The notes beneath the pieces were generated by a model that had not been told where the DNA came from, searched no databases, and saw only the letters and a program-made list of their open reading frames with translations. A program made the position numbers and the translations under genes. From positions 1 to 47,212 of the forward strand of contig MGUU01000017.1 of NCBI GenBank assembly GCA_001800135.1: a stretch of 47,212 nucleotides of DNA. Direction: 5' to 3'. How positions within the stretch are numbered: the first letter of the stretch is position 1; the number at the start of each line of letters is the position of its first letter. Below, piece after piece: positions 28,701 through 37,498 of the stretch. The stretch comes from Elusimicrobia bacterium RIFCSPLOWO2_02_FULL_39_32. Its GTDB lineage: Bacteria; Elusimicrobiota; Elusimicrobia; 2-02-FULL-39-32.

Positions 28701-31700
28701 TGTGGTCTTATCTTTAGAATCTCCAAAAAGATCTAAAGTTCCTCCAACCATTGGCATAATCAAAGCTCTAGGATCAATACCCGTCAATACCTCTATACCT
28801 TTATCTAATGCTCTTATAATTGCCGGCGAAATATTTTCAAATGTATTTGTAATACTAGCTCTCTGACTCGCACTAGCACTTTCATTCGCACTCACTTTCG
28901 CACTTGCACTCATACTCGTCCTCACATTAGTTCCAGCCCCTCTATTTCTCCTATTCTTTTGTTGTCTTACTCTTCTAATCTTCCTTTTCTTTATTTTATT
29001 TGTGATCCCATTCCCATTCATAACAATGGGCAGCCAGATTGTGAAGCGAGCGCCTCCCTGTCTAACCATCTCTCCTTGATCATTAAACAAAGGCAAACGT
29101 AATCTGGACTCATTATCCGCCTCAATCGTGCCCTTAGAATCTTCAACTATAATTTTCCAAGCTTCAGACATTCCAACTCCTCTTTCTTTTCCTCCTGTAG
29201 TTCCTCCTCGATTCCAAATCATTTGTCTCTGCGTTAAATGGTCATAAGACAACATCTCAGACAAAATGCCCTTGCCATCATCCTCAACTGTAATTTCAAC
29301 TCCCCATTTTCTTTTTTTTCTTTTGCGATTAAACGTAATATTCACCCGAGCATCCCAAGACTGCCGTTCAAAAGCATTTTTCTCAGCGCAATTCTTTAAA
29401 ATTTCGCCTAAAACCCTTTGCAAACCAATAGGATTCGCTATCTTTACTAAATCCGCGTCATTTAAAAATTCATGGGTGATAAAGTACTCTTTCTCTCCAT
29501 CTACCAAACGAAAAGGTATTTTTATTGGTTTTTCATCTTTTTTCTCATTTAAGATCACTTCCACTACAGTCAAACCATTCCACCAATCGCTAAAACGATT
29601 TCTGGTCTCATTATATTTATATGTATCATTCTCCATGTAACCAACTCTTCCGCCAAATTGCTGCCATACCCTGTCCAAGGTCTCCGGAGAGTTCTCCCCT
29701 TGTTTTTTTAAAAACTGAATTTGCATGTTTAAAATATTAGGCACAAACACTAAGTAATATGGGTAATAGAAATATTCAATGAATCTTTGCACTCCTTCTA
29801 CTTTTTCCTTATCTCTAAAATTCATTTTAGTCAGCTTTCCCCGCAAACGATTGATATTGGAATTTAAATCCCGCGGGTGGCCAATCGCTCTAATCAATTC
29901 CTCAAAAACCGCTATGATCTCTTCATTGGACAAATTGACCCAATCTTGCTTAAATAAAACATTTAATTTCTCCAAAGCTTCTTTAATGCTCTTTTCCAAT
30001 TCAAAAAATTCATCCTCATCTTCTGATTCCAATAGTTCCTGCAAATAGGCGGGCACCAAAGTGGATAAGAGACCAAGATAATCCAATAAAGCGTGTGAAT
30101 TCAAACTGATTCTAGAAATAACGCGCCGCATGATCGCTTCATAATGAACTTTGATCGTCTTATCTTTGTTATGATTTTCAAGGTGTTGAAGCGCTAAAAT
30201 TATTTTAGCCTTTTCCTCCAATTGGTCCAGCATCACAGTTGGATTGACCATCAAACTATGAAACTCAGCGATCTGAAGGCTGACAAGTTGATCCCATACA
30301 TCTTTTTGCTTTTTCATCAAGGTATAAGGATCAATGTCAACAAAATTTCTTTCTATCTCTTGGCCTCCTTGATTAACCTTAAATTTATATTTAGAAATAA
30401 TCTGGTAATAAGCCACAACCGCGATAGAAAGGTCTGAATCTAAATTTTCTAGAAATTTAACCAGATTTGCTTCGGTCTGGCTGCTATTCACATCAGGGCT
30501 ATTTCCAAAAACAGTTTTTAGGCTTGAAACAATTTCATTGAACATCTTATTTTCTTGAGCCTTTTCAACGGCTCTTTGAACTCTTACTAGATGTTCTTTC
30601 AAAGGCAAAACATAAGTAGAATAATAATTGTGCCCCTCTACTTTGATTCCTTGGATAATATCTTCTAAATCTGATATATCTACAAGAATAGAACGAACAT
30701 CATAAGAATCTAAAATCCTATTTCTATACCGCCTATAAATATCTTCCTGTTCCTCATCTATTTTGGATTTAACAATTTCAAAAAGAGGGTAGTCTCCAAT
30801 AGATCCTATTTCTTTTATAACAAAACCTAATTCTTTAAAAGCAGCATTAAATTCAGTCGCCCGTATTTTGTGGCTGAGCATCACCAAAAATTTACCATCA
30901 TCTTTAAGCACCCTCATGATCTCGCTGGCTGCTTTCAAATAATAGTCTCGCGGTTTGGTATAGCCGATAATTTTCATGGCAGTGATATCAAAATATTCAT
31001 CAAAGAACGGTTCTGCTATAACCAAATCATATTGGTTGGAATCCTTGCGAATATCTAAAATATCACCCTTGCTAAATAGTTCGGATGACATTCCATTGGT
31101 TCCGGCAAAAGGGCTGATACTGTCCGCGCCCATTCCAGCTTTAACCAAATGAGTGGCAACACAATTCTCTGGAGCTACATTCTCCAAACCAACATACAAA
31201 ACCCGATTGCCTGACAAACTTCCCATCACCTGATCAATTTGCATCCCGTGATCAATCCCATACTTTGCTATGATTATATTAACCAGCCAAATTCGATGCT
31301 CTTGTGTCATTGGAATTCTTGAACGGTTTTCAAATAATCCCCATGTTTTCTCAGCAACTAACTCTGGATTTTCTATTGCCTGCGCAAGATAGGCTTCCAC
31401 ATTGGGATGAGGAAGCGCTTCAAATATAAGATCCAAACTATAGTTTTTCTGCCATTTTTCAATCGTAGTCCAAGGCGCTAACTTAGTGCTTAAAAGCCTT
31501 GCTATTTGCCACTCATTTAAACCATTTTCCTCATAAGTTTTAATTTGTTGAAGAAGCCTCTCTGCTAAATCCGCTAAATCAATAGGATCAAAATAAAGTT
31601 TTTCCAAACTAGAAAGATCAGATAGTTTTAATAAACCTTCTTCTTTTAAAAAATCTAGTGATTTTTTTTGAAGTCTAACAAGAGTCCAGGCTATGGTTTT

Positions 31701-34700
31701 AGCTTGAGCATCTGAAATTTCTTCATAGGTAGCCTCATTCAAATTTTGAGAAAGTTTATTTACAAACTCTAGCTCCAAAGGAAAAAGATAGCGCACGTTT
31801 CCATAAACAGGCTCTAACCGGGTGAGTGACCTTGAATCTGGATCATCAGCTTTATGCTCCACATGCCAAATCATCTTAGTTTTTCCATGAACATCCAATT
31901 GCACCTCAACTTCACCTTTCTTCCTATTTCTAAAAATTGGCAGATAAGATTCTTTTGTCGCAGTGAACTTTCCATCTTTATCCAAATGAAGAGAGTGTAA
32001 AGTTAATTCCCCATACTTATTGGCAAGATCAGCTAAGTAACTGGGCTCAATCTCCTCAGTCCGACGATAAACATGGACTAATTGGTGTTTTGAATTTCTT
32101 ACTTCAATCATTTTCACAGGCTTATGAACTTTATCTGGAGTGATAAATTCAACTAAAGTCGGGTACTCTATAAGATCACCATCTATATCCAGACCTTTCT
32201 CAACATGAGCCCTTACTTTTGCATTCTTTAATTCTTTGATTTCTGTTATGGTCCAAAAATCTAAGTCTAAAGGAAGTTCTCCATCACTTAACTTAGTTGT
32301 TATGATTGACTTATCCCCTACTGTGGAATCGCCATTATGAGCTGCGCCTGCGATATGAGCTAAAGGAAGCCATTTTCTTAAAAGTCTAAGAGCGTTTTCT
32401 GAAATTATTTTATCCGCAAAACGGCTATTGAGAAATAACACAAAAGCATTATAAGATGAGTGAGCGATTGTGCTCATTGAATAAGCATCTAAACGAACTC
32501 CATGAATGTAGAACGTAGGAACAAATGTAAATATTAAGAGGTAAACAGCAGTAAAAATAAAGGAAGGAAAAATATATTTAGAAAAATCAATGGCTGCGTC
32601 TTTAAAGCCAGTATAAATTCTTTTCTCTTTGGGTTTACTCTGGTCAACAATCCACTTTACAATCACATGGCTAGCTGAAAAAACAAAAATACTTAAAACC
32701 AACACCAAGCCGATTCCCATAGGATCCAAAGAAAAGAAAGATTCCAGCGTAATATCTCTCCCTCCAATTACAAGGTCTCTAAAAATTTTTTCCTCTGCAA
32801 GAGGCGCGCCCAAAAGAACCAAAAACAAATAAAGTGGATAAGCATTCTTGCGCAAGCGCTGCACGAATTGAAGCGAATCCAAAATAAATGCCGGACCTGA
32901 TTTTTTACCAGACGATTCATTAGGAGGAAGAAGACCAAACCATCTTTTAACTAACTTTTTCTTTAAACCTTTCTCTTCTGAAAAAGGAAAATCTGCTAGA
33001 GAATCATTGGATTTATTTATTTTGATTTCGTGCCTTCGGGGGTGAGTCATCATTAGACGATTGATGATATCGGACACACCCAAGCTCCTCATATAAGAAG
33101 GGAACCGATCCAATATGTCGTGAGGAATGAAACCATTCTCGCGCAGCCAAGCTGTAGTAAAATGGTAGATATGATTGTACCATTCGTCAATATTCTGGAC
33201 TTCGGTTCCTCTTCTAAAAAGCGGCGAGTACTTCTGAATGGCTTGCGTAAGCCGCATGAAATCCGCTTCTTGCATGCGATCGAATATTTGAATCAATCTT
33301 TTATACGTCTCATAATCTAAACTTCCCCGATAAGAATCTGGGAGCATAAACGCATAAACTGAAATAAATGGAACTGCGGCTAAACAGATTTTTCTTGCGG
33401 CAGTTGGGATAGATTTAGTGGAATTAATTTGTTTGCGGTAAGCTCGAAACCTAGAAGGAGAATAGGGTTCAAGCAGCATTGATTTAGGATTCAAGTTCAA
33501 AGATTTATATTTGCCCTTACTGCCAGATAATTTAGAAGCATTCGAATGGCCAGCGCCCACTCGAATAAGAATAGATGCCCTAGGATGATCCTGTTTTAAT
33601 TTTTGCACAAGCTCTGCCAAAGCTTGGTCCCTTAAACTAATATGCTTTTCAAGCTCCAAATAATAAATTGCCATCTCCTTTAAAAATAACTTCTCATCTT
33701 TCTTGTCATAAAGAGCTTTCATGGCTCTATCCATGGCAAGTTCCGAACGAATTCCTGCCAGCATGCTCTCAAAAGGAGCTTTCTCTCCCCTCACCTGAAT
33801 CTTAGGGTTTCTTACAAGATAATCAAAAAGTGCTTGATTATTTCTAACATCTCCGCCAATCGCTTCCCCCCTACGCGCTTTCGCCACCCCTTCTTCATAT
33901 CCTTTCCAACCGGCTTTCAAAATTCCTTCTAAGGCCTTCCTAATTGTGGGATCATTCAATTTCTTTGGACTATCTATAATGGATTTAATGCTGGGTGAAT
34001 ATTGTCTTAAATGTTGAAGCTGGGGAGGAGCTGATTCTATAACAACAAATAATTCCGAATGATTTTTTGAAGCTGACTCAACTTGCTTAATAAACCCTTG
34101 AGTAGATTCTGTGACATGATTTTCAAAATACCAGATCACTTCACCAGTTGTCTGCAGCGCTCTTGAAGCTTTTACCACTTGAACCGGAGCCAAAACCGCC
34201 GCCTTGGAAGGGAGAGCCTTGCTCAACATCATTACTGCCGGCGCCGGGGCTAAAACTGCTGCGAAGGAAGGCTGCGCTTTTCCAAATGTCAGCATCGAGG
34301 ATGTCATGAGAGAAACCAATAAAACTGGAAGAAGACCAAACCATCTTCTACCTAACTTCTTCTTGGAAGGAGCTTGGGGTGGTGGCGGCAGCTGAGGAGT
34401 AGAGTAATAGAGTTCATCCCTTGCCTGTTTTAACTGCTCAAACTGCTCTTTTAACTGATCATAGATATCTTGAACCTTGACTACTCCATAGAGCCTGCCT
34501 CTCCTTGACTCTTCTGGAATTAGATTTCCTCCACAATTTTGATTCTCTTGCGCAATATCAGGATAATGCTTTAACAGTTTATCTGCCTGTAAAATCGCCT
34601 CTCCCACAGATTCTAAAATTTCATCTAAAGCAGCGCCTAGCATTTCTATTTCTGATGGATTGAGAACTCTTAATTCTTTGCGAGCATTTAAAACAGTTTC

Positions 34701-37424
34701 CTCAAATAGATACATAAAATACTTCTTATAAACCAATTCGCTAACTGAATCTAGGAGCTTGTAAACCCTTTGCTTTGCCAAATTTTTTGGCGTAGGCGCA
34801 AAAACAGCTAAACGTCTATTGCCCACCCATTTTTCACGCACAATCTCAAAAACATCAATATATTTAAATGTATCCAAAGAACTTTTGAGATCACTGGGAA
34901 GATTTTTAATTTGATTCAATTTTTCTTCTAAAGGAGTAAGCATAAAATCATCTAAACTTAAATGCGTGATACAACGCAAATATCGAAGAAGAGGGATCGG
35001 TTTTTTCAACTCAGAATAGGAAACTGCTATCACCGAACGATGAGACGGAGCAATGGTTACTCCTACCCGCTCAGGATTTCTTAACACAGCTAATATAAAA
35101 AGAACAAACCTAAGCAAAGAAGCCGGGTTTTGAGGATTGTTTGCAATTGAAATGTTTGGCAAACTGCGAATATCCTCTATAAGCAAATCATCAAATCCAA
35201 ACTGTTTCTGCAAATCTTTCAAAGAAATTTCTTTATGCTGCATGAGAGAACTGTAATTCACGCTTGGATCATACTCATACTGAAAAGTGTCTATGATTTT
35301 AAATTCAAAAAACTGGCCTTGGGGAACAAAACCCATAGAAACTATGGAGCCGCCCATATTGTGCCTAAAATTATTTTGAGCATAACTTAAAAGCATGGCA
35401 GCTAAATAAAATTTTTGACCAGCATTGAGCTCAGCCATATTGGATACAAAATCAATAATTTTTTGTTCATTTGTCTCTGCCCAACTGTGGACACTGGGAT
35501 CCACTCTATCTCCATAATTTCTATGTAAAGGGATAGCTAATCTCGTATTCTCAAGAGTCATGGGTAAAGAACCTTCTCTTAAAACAATACTGGTTGCCTG
35601 TTCAGTAGGAGAGGTAAGGAAATCTTCTAACTTAGCTGCTAAAGGAGCTTCTTCATAAGGGCGTTTATAGTGAATAATTCCATCAATATGTTCCATCTCT
35701 CCCATTAAATCAATATAGCCATAAGCGCTTGCGCCATTGGTCTTTACTAAAACTGCGCTCACCACAGCCATGGTGAATAAAGGCAAAGAAAGACCAAGTG
35801 GGTCATACCCTTGCTGACCTTCACTCACCCCTGCAATAATCGTTGCTGGATCCCTAATCTGTGAAGGTATCTGATTAAAATCTTGGATATGCGCAAACCC
35901 TGTGATTGCAGCTATTCTGGCTTCTGGATGGCTAGAAAGATATTGGTCAATAAACTGTCCCATATAAACTCCACGGTTATAAGACTGTTCATCTTCTTTT
36001 TTATAAATTTTCTGTTCGTTTTCAGGCATATCCATAAATAAAACTTCCAAGCCAAGTTCTTGAGCCTGTCTGACCAACTGTATAAAACGATGCGAAATCC
36101 TAGTTCTCTCTGCAATGTTTTCTATATCACCCACATCTAAATCAGAGCCGATTTCTATAAATAAATGCGTAATACCCGCATCTTTCAGCTCTTTCAAATG
36201 TTCAATAAATCCTCTTTGCACTCCTAAAAAACCATGGTTGGTATCTCCAATAATAAGCGCTCTTTTGCCAAAAAGTAATTGACGATAATCCACCCCTTCT
36301 CTCCATCCCCTATCCACAACCTCTTCCCAGCGAGAATTGTCCCCTATTCCAATATCAGTGAGAATGTTTAATTTTTGTTGAGATATAGAACGAGCGTTTG
36401 GCAATCTCCCCTGTGCTTGTGTAAGTTCCCCAGAGACAGGATTGCTGATTTTCATTCCACCCTCTCCATCTGACTTTCCTAGAGAGGATTCTGAACCAGC
36501 TTGCCCTTGAGGAACATCTGTTTGATCAAAAGGTTGAATATCATCCCCAGAGGCGCGCGCTAAAACCCGCGGCAGCGCTACTTGTCTTACACTATGTTTA
36601 ACTTTTGACCGTCTTGGTCCAGCCAACTTTTTACTCTTGCGGAATGTGAGCTTTCCTTTTCTATTGAATTGCGGCAGAATTCCGCTTTCCGGCCAAACAG
36701 CTTTTTTTGAAGAACCCGAGATAAGATTCTCCATCCTCCAATCTCTACTAGCCTCAAACTCTTTATCGCCACCAACCAAAATCTGCTCAATTTTAGAATC
36801 ATCTGTTTCTACCCCGGACAATTCCCCATGAACCATTAGAGCTGGAAGGGACTTTACTAAAAGAGCTGCTTGTCCCAACTTCAACATGCTGGCAGTTCTT
36901 AAAGTGCCCATAGAAGCCTCTATTTCAGATTTAAGATTTTGAACTTTAGAAGGATAGAAATGTTCTCTGGGTGAATACTCTAAAACAAAATGGACGCGGT
37001 GCTGGTCTCCTTGATAAGCTCCGAGAATATATTCTTTTCCCTCGCGCTCAATTGGAGCTGTAAAAAAGAGCCTGTTCTTTAAAGTATCTAAAACTAAGGC
37101 TGCTTCAATTTTTGTTTCGCTCTCTGGGGAACTTTTTCTTAAAACCTCTAGTTTCAAGATGTAATCATTGAGGGAAGAGACGAATTTTTCCGGAGTTAAA
37201 ATTTTCTTTGGAAGCGATCTGAAATCTTCTGGCCCGGACTTTAAGTTGGATTTAGGACTTTGATTTGAATAATTGAAATTAGGCAAAACCTCTGTTCTCA
37301 TATTTCTGGCGCTCGCATAAGGCGGAGCGACCATTGAAAAAATAAAAGAAAACAAGCTTGCTAGAGCTAAAGCTTTTTTCCATAGAGGCAGAACCCTTCT
37401 TTCTCGATTAGGAGCCGGTTTCAT
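22794..37424 (-). CDS. Giant multi-enzyme membrane protein, 4,876 aa (TraB/ChaN-like x2, CPBP protease, methyltransferase, GHKL ATPase, TPR, PLP enzyme)
   Basis: One uninterrupted frame. The order below is read from motifs; boundaries are rough. A signal peptide at 1-40 ends APPYASA. A TraB/ChaN/EreA-like domain spans about 350-530 (IGDTNHG, IEIGSD, ITGFAHI). A possible degenerate GHKL fragment lies near 680 (YAQNNFRHNMGG). Pro-rich linker and membrane helix follow at about 1010-1045. A second TraB/ChaN-like domain spans about 1095-1300 (FENHV, GAGHS). The CPBP protease has EEKIFR near 1543, FSASH near 1584 and HSSYN near 1655. The class I methyltransferase spans about 2065-2215 (VLYVGLE, DLVIAEPF). 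The GHKL ATPase spans about 2620-2800 (EILKNCAEKN, EDDGKGI, GGKERGVGM). TPRs lie at about 2940-3270, a coiled coil at about 3335-3445, and membrane helices at about 3880-3980. The PLP fold-II enzyme spans about 4160-4530 (KAFKIRAQ, ASTGNHG, GSSGHAAG, ATGGN). A further helix (about 4543-4565) and an unknown C-terminus end the protein. Confidence 0.93.
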   Translation of the reverse strand: MKPAPNRERRVLPLWKKALALASLFSFIFSMVAPPYASARNMRTEVLPNFNYSNQSPKSNLKSGPEDFRSLPKKILTPEKFVSSLNDYILKLEVLRKSSPESETKIEAALVLDTLKNRLFFTAPIEREGKEYILGAYQGDQHRVHFVLEYSPREHFYPSKVQNLKSEIEASMGTLRTASMLKLGQAALLVKSLPALMVHGELSGVETDDSKIEQILVGGDKEFEASRDWRMENLISGSSKKAVWPESGILPQFNRKGKLTFRKSKKLAGPRRSKVKHSVRQVALPRVLARASGDDIQPFDQTDVPQGQAGSESSLGKSDGEGGMKISNPVSGELTQAQGRLPNARSISQQKLNILTDIGIGDNSRWEEVVDRGWREGVDYRQLLFGKRALIIGDTNHGFLGVQRGFIEHLKELKDAGITHLFIEIGSDLDVGDIENIAERTRISHRFIQLVRQAQELGLEVLFMDMPENEQKIYKKEDEQSYNRGVYMGQFIDQYLSSHPEARIAAITGFAHIQDFNQIPSQIRDPATIIAGVSEGQQGYDPLGLSLPLFTMAVVSAVLVKTNGASAYGYIDLMGEMEHIDGIIHYKRPYEEAPLAAKLEDFLTSPTEQATSIVLREGSLPMTLENTRLAIPLHRNYGDRVDPSVHSWAETNEQKIIDFVSNMAELNAGQKFYLAAMLLSYAQNNFRHNMGGSIVSMGFVPQGQFFEFKIIDTFQYEYDPSVNYSSLMQHKEISLKDLQKQFGFDDLLIEDIRSLPNISIANNPQNPASLLRFVLFILAVLRNPERVGVTIAPSHRSVIAVSYSELKKPIPLLRYLRCITHLSLDDFMLTPLEEKLNQIKNLPSDLKSSLDTFKYIDVFEIVREKWVGNRRLAVFAPTPKNLAKQRVYKLLDSVSELVYKKYFMYLFEETVLNARKELRVLNPSEIEMLGAALDEILESVGEAILQADKLLKHYPDIAQENQNCGGNLIPEESRRGRLYGVVKVQDIYDQLKEQFEQLKQARDELYYSTPQLPPPPQAPSKKKLGRRWFGLLPVLLVSLMTSSMLTFGKAQPSFAAVLAPAPAVMMLSKALPSKAAVLAPVQVVKASRALQTTGEVIWYFENHVTESTQGFIKQVESASKNHSELFVVIESAPPQLQHLRQYSPSIKSIIDSPKKLNDPTIRKALEGILKAGWKGYEEGVAKARRGEAIGGDVRNNQALFDYLVRNPKIQVRGEKAPFESMLAGIRSELAMDRAMKALYDKKDEKLFLKEMAIYYLELEKHISLRDQALAELVQKLKQDHPRASILIRVGAGHSNASKLSGSKGKYKSLNLNPKSMLLEPYSPSRFRAYRKQINSTKSIPTAARKICLAAVPFISVYAFMLPDSYRGSLDYETYKRLIQIFDRMQEADFMRLTQAIQKYSPLFRRGTEVQNIDEWYNHIYHFTTAWLRENGFIPHDILDRFPSYMRSLGVSDIINRLMMTHPRRHEIKINKSNDSLADFPFSEEKGLKKKLVKRWFGLLPPNESSGKKSGPAFILDSLQFVQRLRKNAYPLYLFLVLLGAPLAEEKIFRDLVIGGRDITLESFFSLDPMGIGLVLVLSIFVFSASHVIVKWIVDQSKPKEKRIYTGFKDAAIDFSKYIFPSFIFTAVYLLIFTFVPTFYIHGVRLDAYSMSTIAHSSYNAFVLFLNSRFADKIISENALRLLRKWLPLAHIAGAAHNGDSTVGDKSIITTKLSDGELPLDLDFWTITEIKELKNAKVRAHVEKGLDIDGDLIEYPTLVEFITPDKVHKPVKMIEVRNSKHQLVHVYRRTEEIEPSYLADLANKYGELTLHSLHLDKDGKFTATKESYLPIFRNRKKGEVEVQLDVHGKTKMIWHVEHKADDPDSRSLTRLEPVYGNVRYLFPLELEFVNKLSQNLNEATYEEISDAQAKTIAWTLVRLQKKSLDFLKEEGLLKLSDLSSLEKLYFDPIDLADLAERLLQQIKTYEENGLNEWQIARLLSTKLAPWTTIEKWQKNYSLDLIFEALPHPNVEAYLAQAIENPELVAEKTWGLFENRSRIPMTQEHRIWLVNIIIAKYGIDHGMQIDQVMGSLSGNRVLYVGLENVAPENCVATHLVKAGMGADSISPFAGTNGMSSELFSKGDILDIRKDSNQYDLVIAEPFFDEYFDITAMKIIGYTKPRDYYLKAASEIMRVLKDDGKFLVMLSHKIRATEFNAAFKELGFVIKEIGSIGDYPLFEIVKSKIDEEQEDIYRRYRNRILDSYDVRSILVDISDLEDIIQGIKVEGHNYYSTYVLPLKEHLVRVQRAVEKAQENKMFNEIVSSLKTVFGNSPDVNSSQTEANLVKFLENLDSDLSIAVVAYYQIISKYKFKVNQGGQEIERNFVDIDPYTLMKKQKDVWDQLVSLQIAEFHSLMVNPTVMLDQLEEKAKIILALQHLENHNKDKTIKVHYEAIMRRVISRISLNSHALLDYLGLLSTLVPAYLQELLESEDEDEFFELEKSIKEALEKLNVLFKQDWVNLSNEEIIAVFEELIRAIGHPRDLNSNINRLRGKLTKMNFRDKEKVEGVQRFIEYFYYPYYLVFVPNILNMQIQFLKKQGENSPETLDRVWQQFGGRVGYMENDTYKYNETRNRFSDWWNGLTVVEVILNEKKDEKPIKIPFRLVDGEKEYFITHEFLNDADLVKIANPIGLQRVLGEILKNCAEKNAFERQSWDARVNITFNRKRKKRKWGVEITVEDDGKGILSEMLSYDHLTQRQMIWNRGGTTGGKERGVGMSEAWKIIVEDSKGTIEADNESRLRLPLFNDQGEMVRQGGARFTIWLPIVMNGNGITNKIKKRKIRRVRQQKNRRNRGAGTNVRTSMSASAKVSANESASASQRASITNTFENISPAIIRALDKGIEVLTGIDPRALIMPMVGGTLDLFGDSKDKTTGLFDDIRNRWKDMDDTQGVSFGTQIPEWLKVAAKGDQARIAGNWKRAIESYQNALGLNPPVKEQGKLWMFLGLSYFNLADVDKSAYSEAITALKKAETLLLPDSSIQPAYVRALLGDVYFEQVVEAMRSDKTETGEREDEIELKNKRRIEISRNLGRSINSYSWALKQPDLSEDLERRAVEYCARALMNLGLMEQAGNFLTFYLEKFSNGDTSNDTDKRNRIFYSLLGANHAALVYSLPEGTERSYRLEQAVESWEKAKFLDPENIYTMTDLTAAYLESGKEAEALELIKELIESIFRVNSVKIQNESLQKFVDAFKGLMIGEEKFSLILNQMALKSLELNANDQTRKRMIQIIMSIDSRISGFAPLEIRLEFLKARFDFFNEKPKQRKEDQTIKDLIKRVESLKENPNQKVVDFLNEMLQTEIVKVSPELKRAMEESLSAVQNELEKKLAENRALLLEDAARVRELERKAALAARQKEEDSRKREAQLRLQLWQAQIKALEETKRVEEEIKKRKKEEAEVARQVAEEAKEREKVEERKARTAAALKSHEERKFLFSHILEVLPDLRIREAVALGSALYKAKWEESQIKKFLELIRDKKLFSSSQIQDLIQQIKQKKTVAQIFPFDHMEEILKGILELMDADTIYEKTKNMSQEIINLGIPDPEVRLKFQDVYINAATIYLSLARRIKRRFMIDEAFQVYYKFISSLGEPDVFALDPASLYSTERWDTLLQIQRGRLAELLKTPQTDLKKATGEFYVLLALEYLKTQIESGKLTLEVSQDLFEEFRRMDSVRKYTTDYEDIDLVYDIAGSAYGFLHLWLPIVLEREKKKSQSIKHAEPLVKSLEDYINLADQGRWSKDHNKNQELFNEIIQKIEDHLPKFLAEFNKLKVELTQDERNLFRFVEGEQGLKLLPKILALRISFLSEDKNQAGQIKFDKSAKEKVEGEGGKWPALQKYYDRLGLNWFGQAFSPSLIESGLWVGGMTVLTQMILERIFGIPLEIGPPLFLILGFFQFTWHRLHGRTDAFKTDKLLITALTALFLIPYSLFHLTGSSLLVTLPFLLVLPHLIVNSYYWHRKVHRLPKALLNFSFFQNGLWDDFYYGFQIKLLMLKADGGVLKGGRIEFQQYINSLVDQYKSSQKIDLIQFFDRLERQVLKDLQHTQDLNIDDPHEIPSLVGETVAVFVNALYYSRAFNPTPLGAQQFSKLFLKLFLKQGVTVIDIPQLLLGNDDPETVWLNPDASRSREIEWLSMTMVLESKKALEEALAMDNKKLETPLIPMANLSAKAGEGKLVFHKAEFLQPRKAFKIRAQAKAFVLFKMFKEGRDKIRKLVTASTGNHGLNTAYAVHLLKLLYPNETKNLFAEIYTSPSIKSVKMDAIQSQPYTRVVTQDDQGKEFSGYDQANAFVKLLEEKDKSTGQERTLLHIPNGDEFVVAGYATTGLEIFDQLERMGLIHKNIAVTVPMGSSGHAAGIAWVLKTLALMRGANIKVIGIQTEKVNAAHQSLRAGKVIEVPVESEHHLDEDQIAVTKPEEFAVQVLLKTLDASVIVKNEDLIRATMMVYDDFSNSLQAELRGSRVEVAAGMNALAIESFPELFNDREVIIGIATGGNVSDELWQKIEARAPPSIGKIFSKIAVKMKITLSVLLSMFLIPAIFSNSILFQSFSHSQAQTYKEQSLQKHQDLKQSIGSSLKVKVTIKPSLTPLSFEKLDGEEATFSMNPSIAVAFGKEDSPILTHAVEKRVKINQALLGQSDSALQAISNVWSSPFTANQEASQLLYNSVRNIVAPEQSDQKNSTENQLKLLSNILGDRVYLQNNNIQEENQRLVLNAGDCSSSIEEVRSFLEEMKEESMGEEENKGSRKYEVVIVTDNLLKTRGEIEKILLNQGISLYEIKEQFRILTQPREKGKFNLKQLIRSHGLADGYSLRVLNKNGLWSLEGLMGKIWQEAFKENRIVFIENSLFGMKVVGYSQ

Positions 37425-37470
37425 ATAAGTTAAATTTTACTAGATAGTTCTAAACTTTTCTTGAACTTTT

Positions 37471-37498
37471 TGTAACATTTTTGTAACATTTTTGTAAC
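37471..37498. promoter_or_regulatory. Three 11-bp direct repeats: candidate OmpR/PhoB-type operator
   Basis: TGTAAC occurs at 37471, 37482 and 37493, exactly 11 bp apart and joined by identical ATTTT spacers. On the minus strand this reads GTTACAAAAAT in tandem, with a degenerate fourth copy further on. PhoB/OmpR-family dimers bind 11-bp direct repeats. The site lies in the 82-bp gap between the giant gene (minus, 47 bp away) and an OmpR-type regulator gene (plus, 9 bp away). Autoregulation plus control of the giant gene is the simplest reading (inference). Confidence 0.7.

Noticed and set aside
22794-37424. Giant gene as an artefact of fused neighbouring genes
   Set aside because: No internal stop, frame change or ribosome-binding site at domain boundaries was noted, and linkers are typical low-complexity or helical segments; a continuous gene is the simpler reading.
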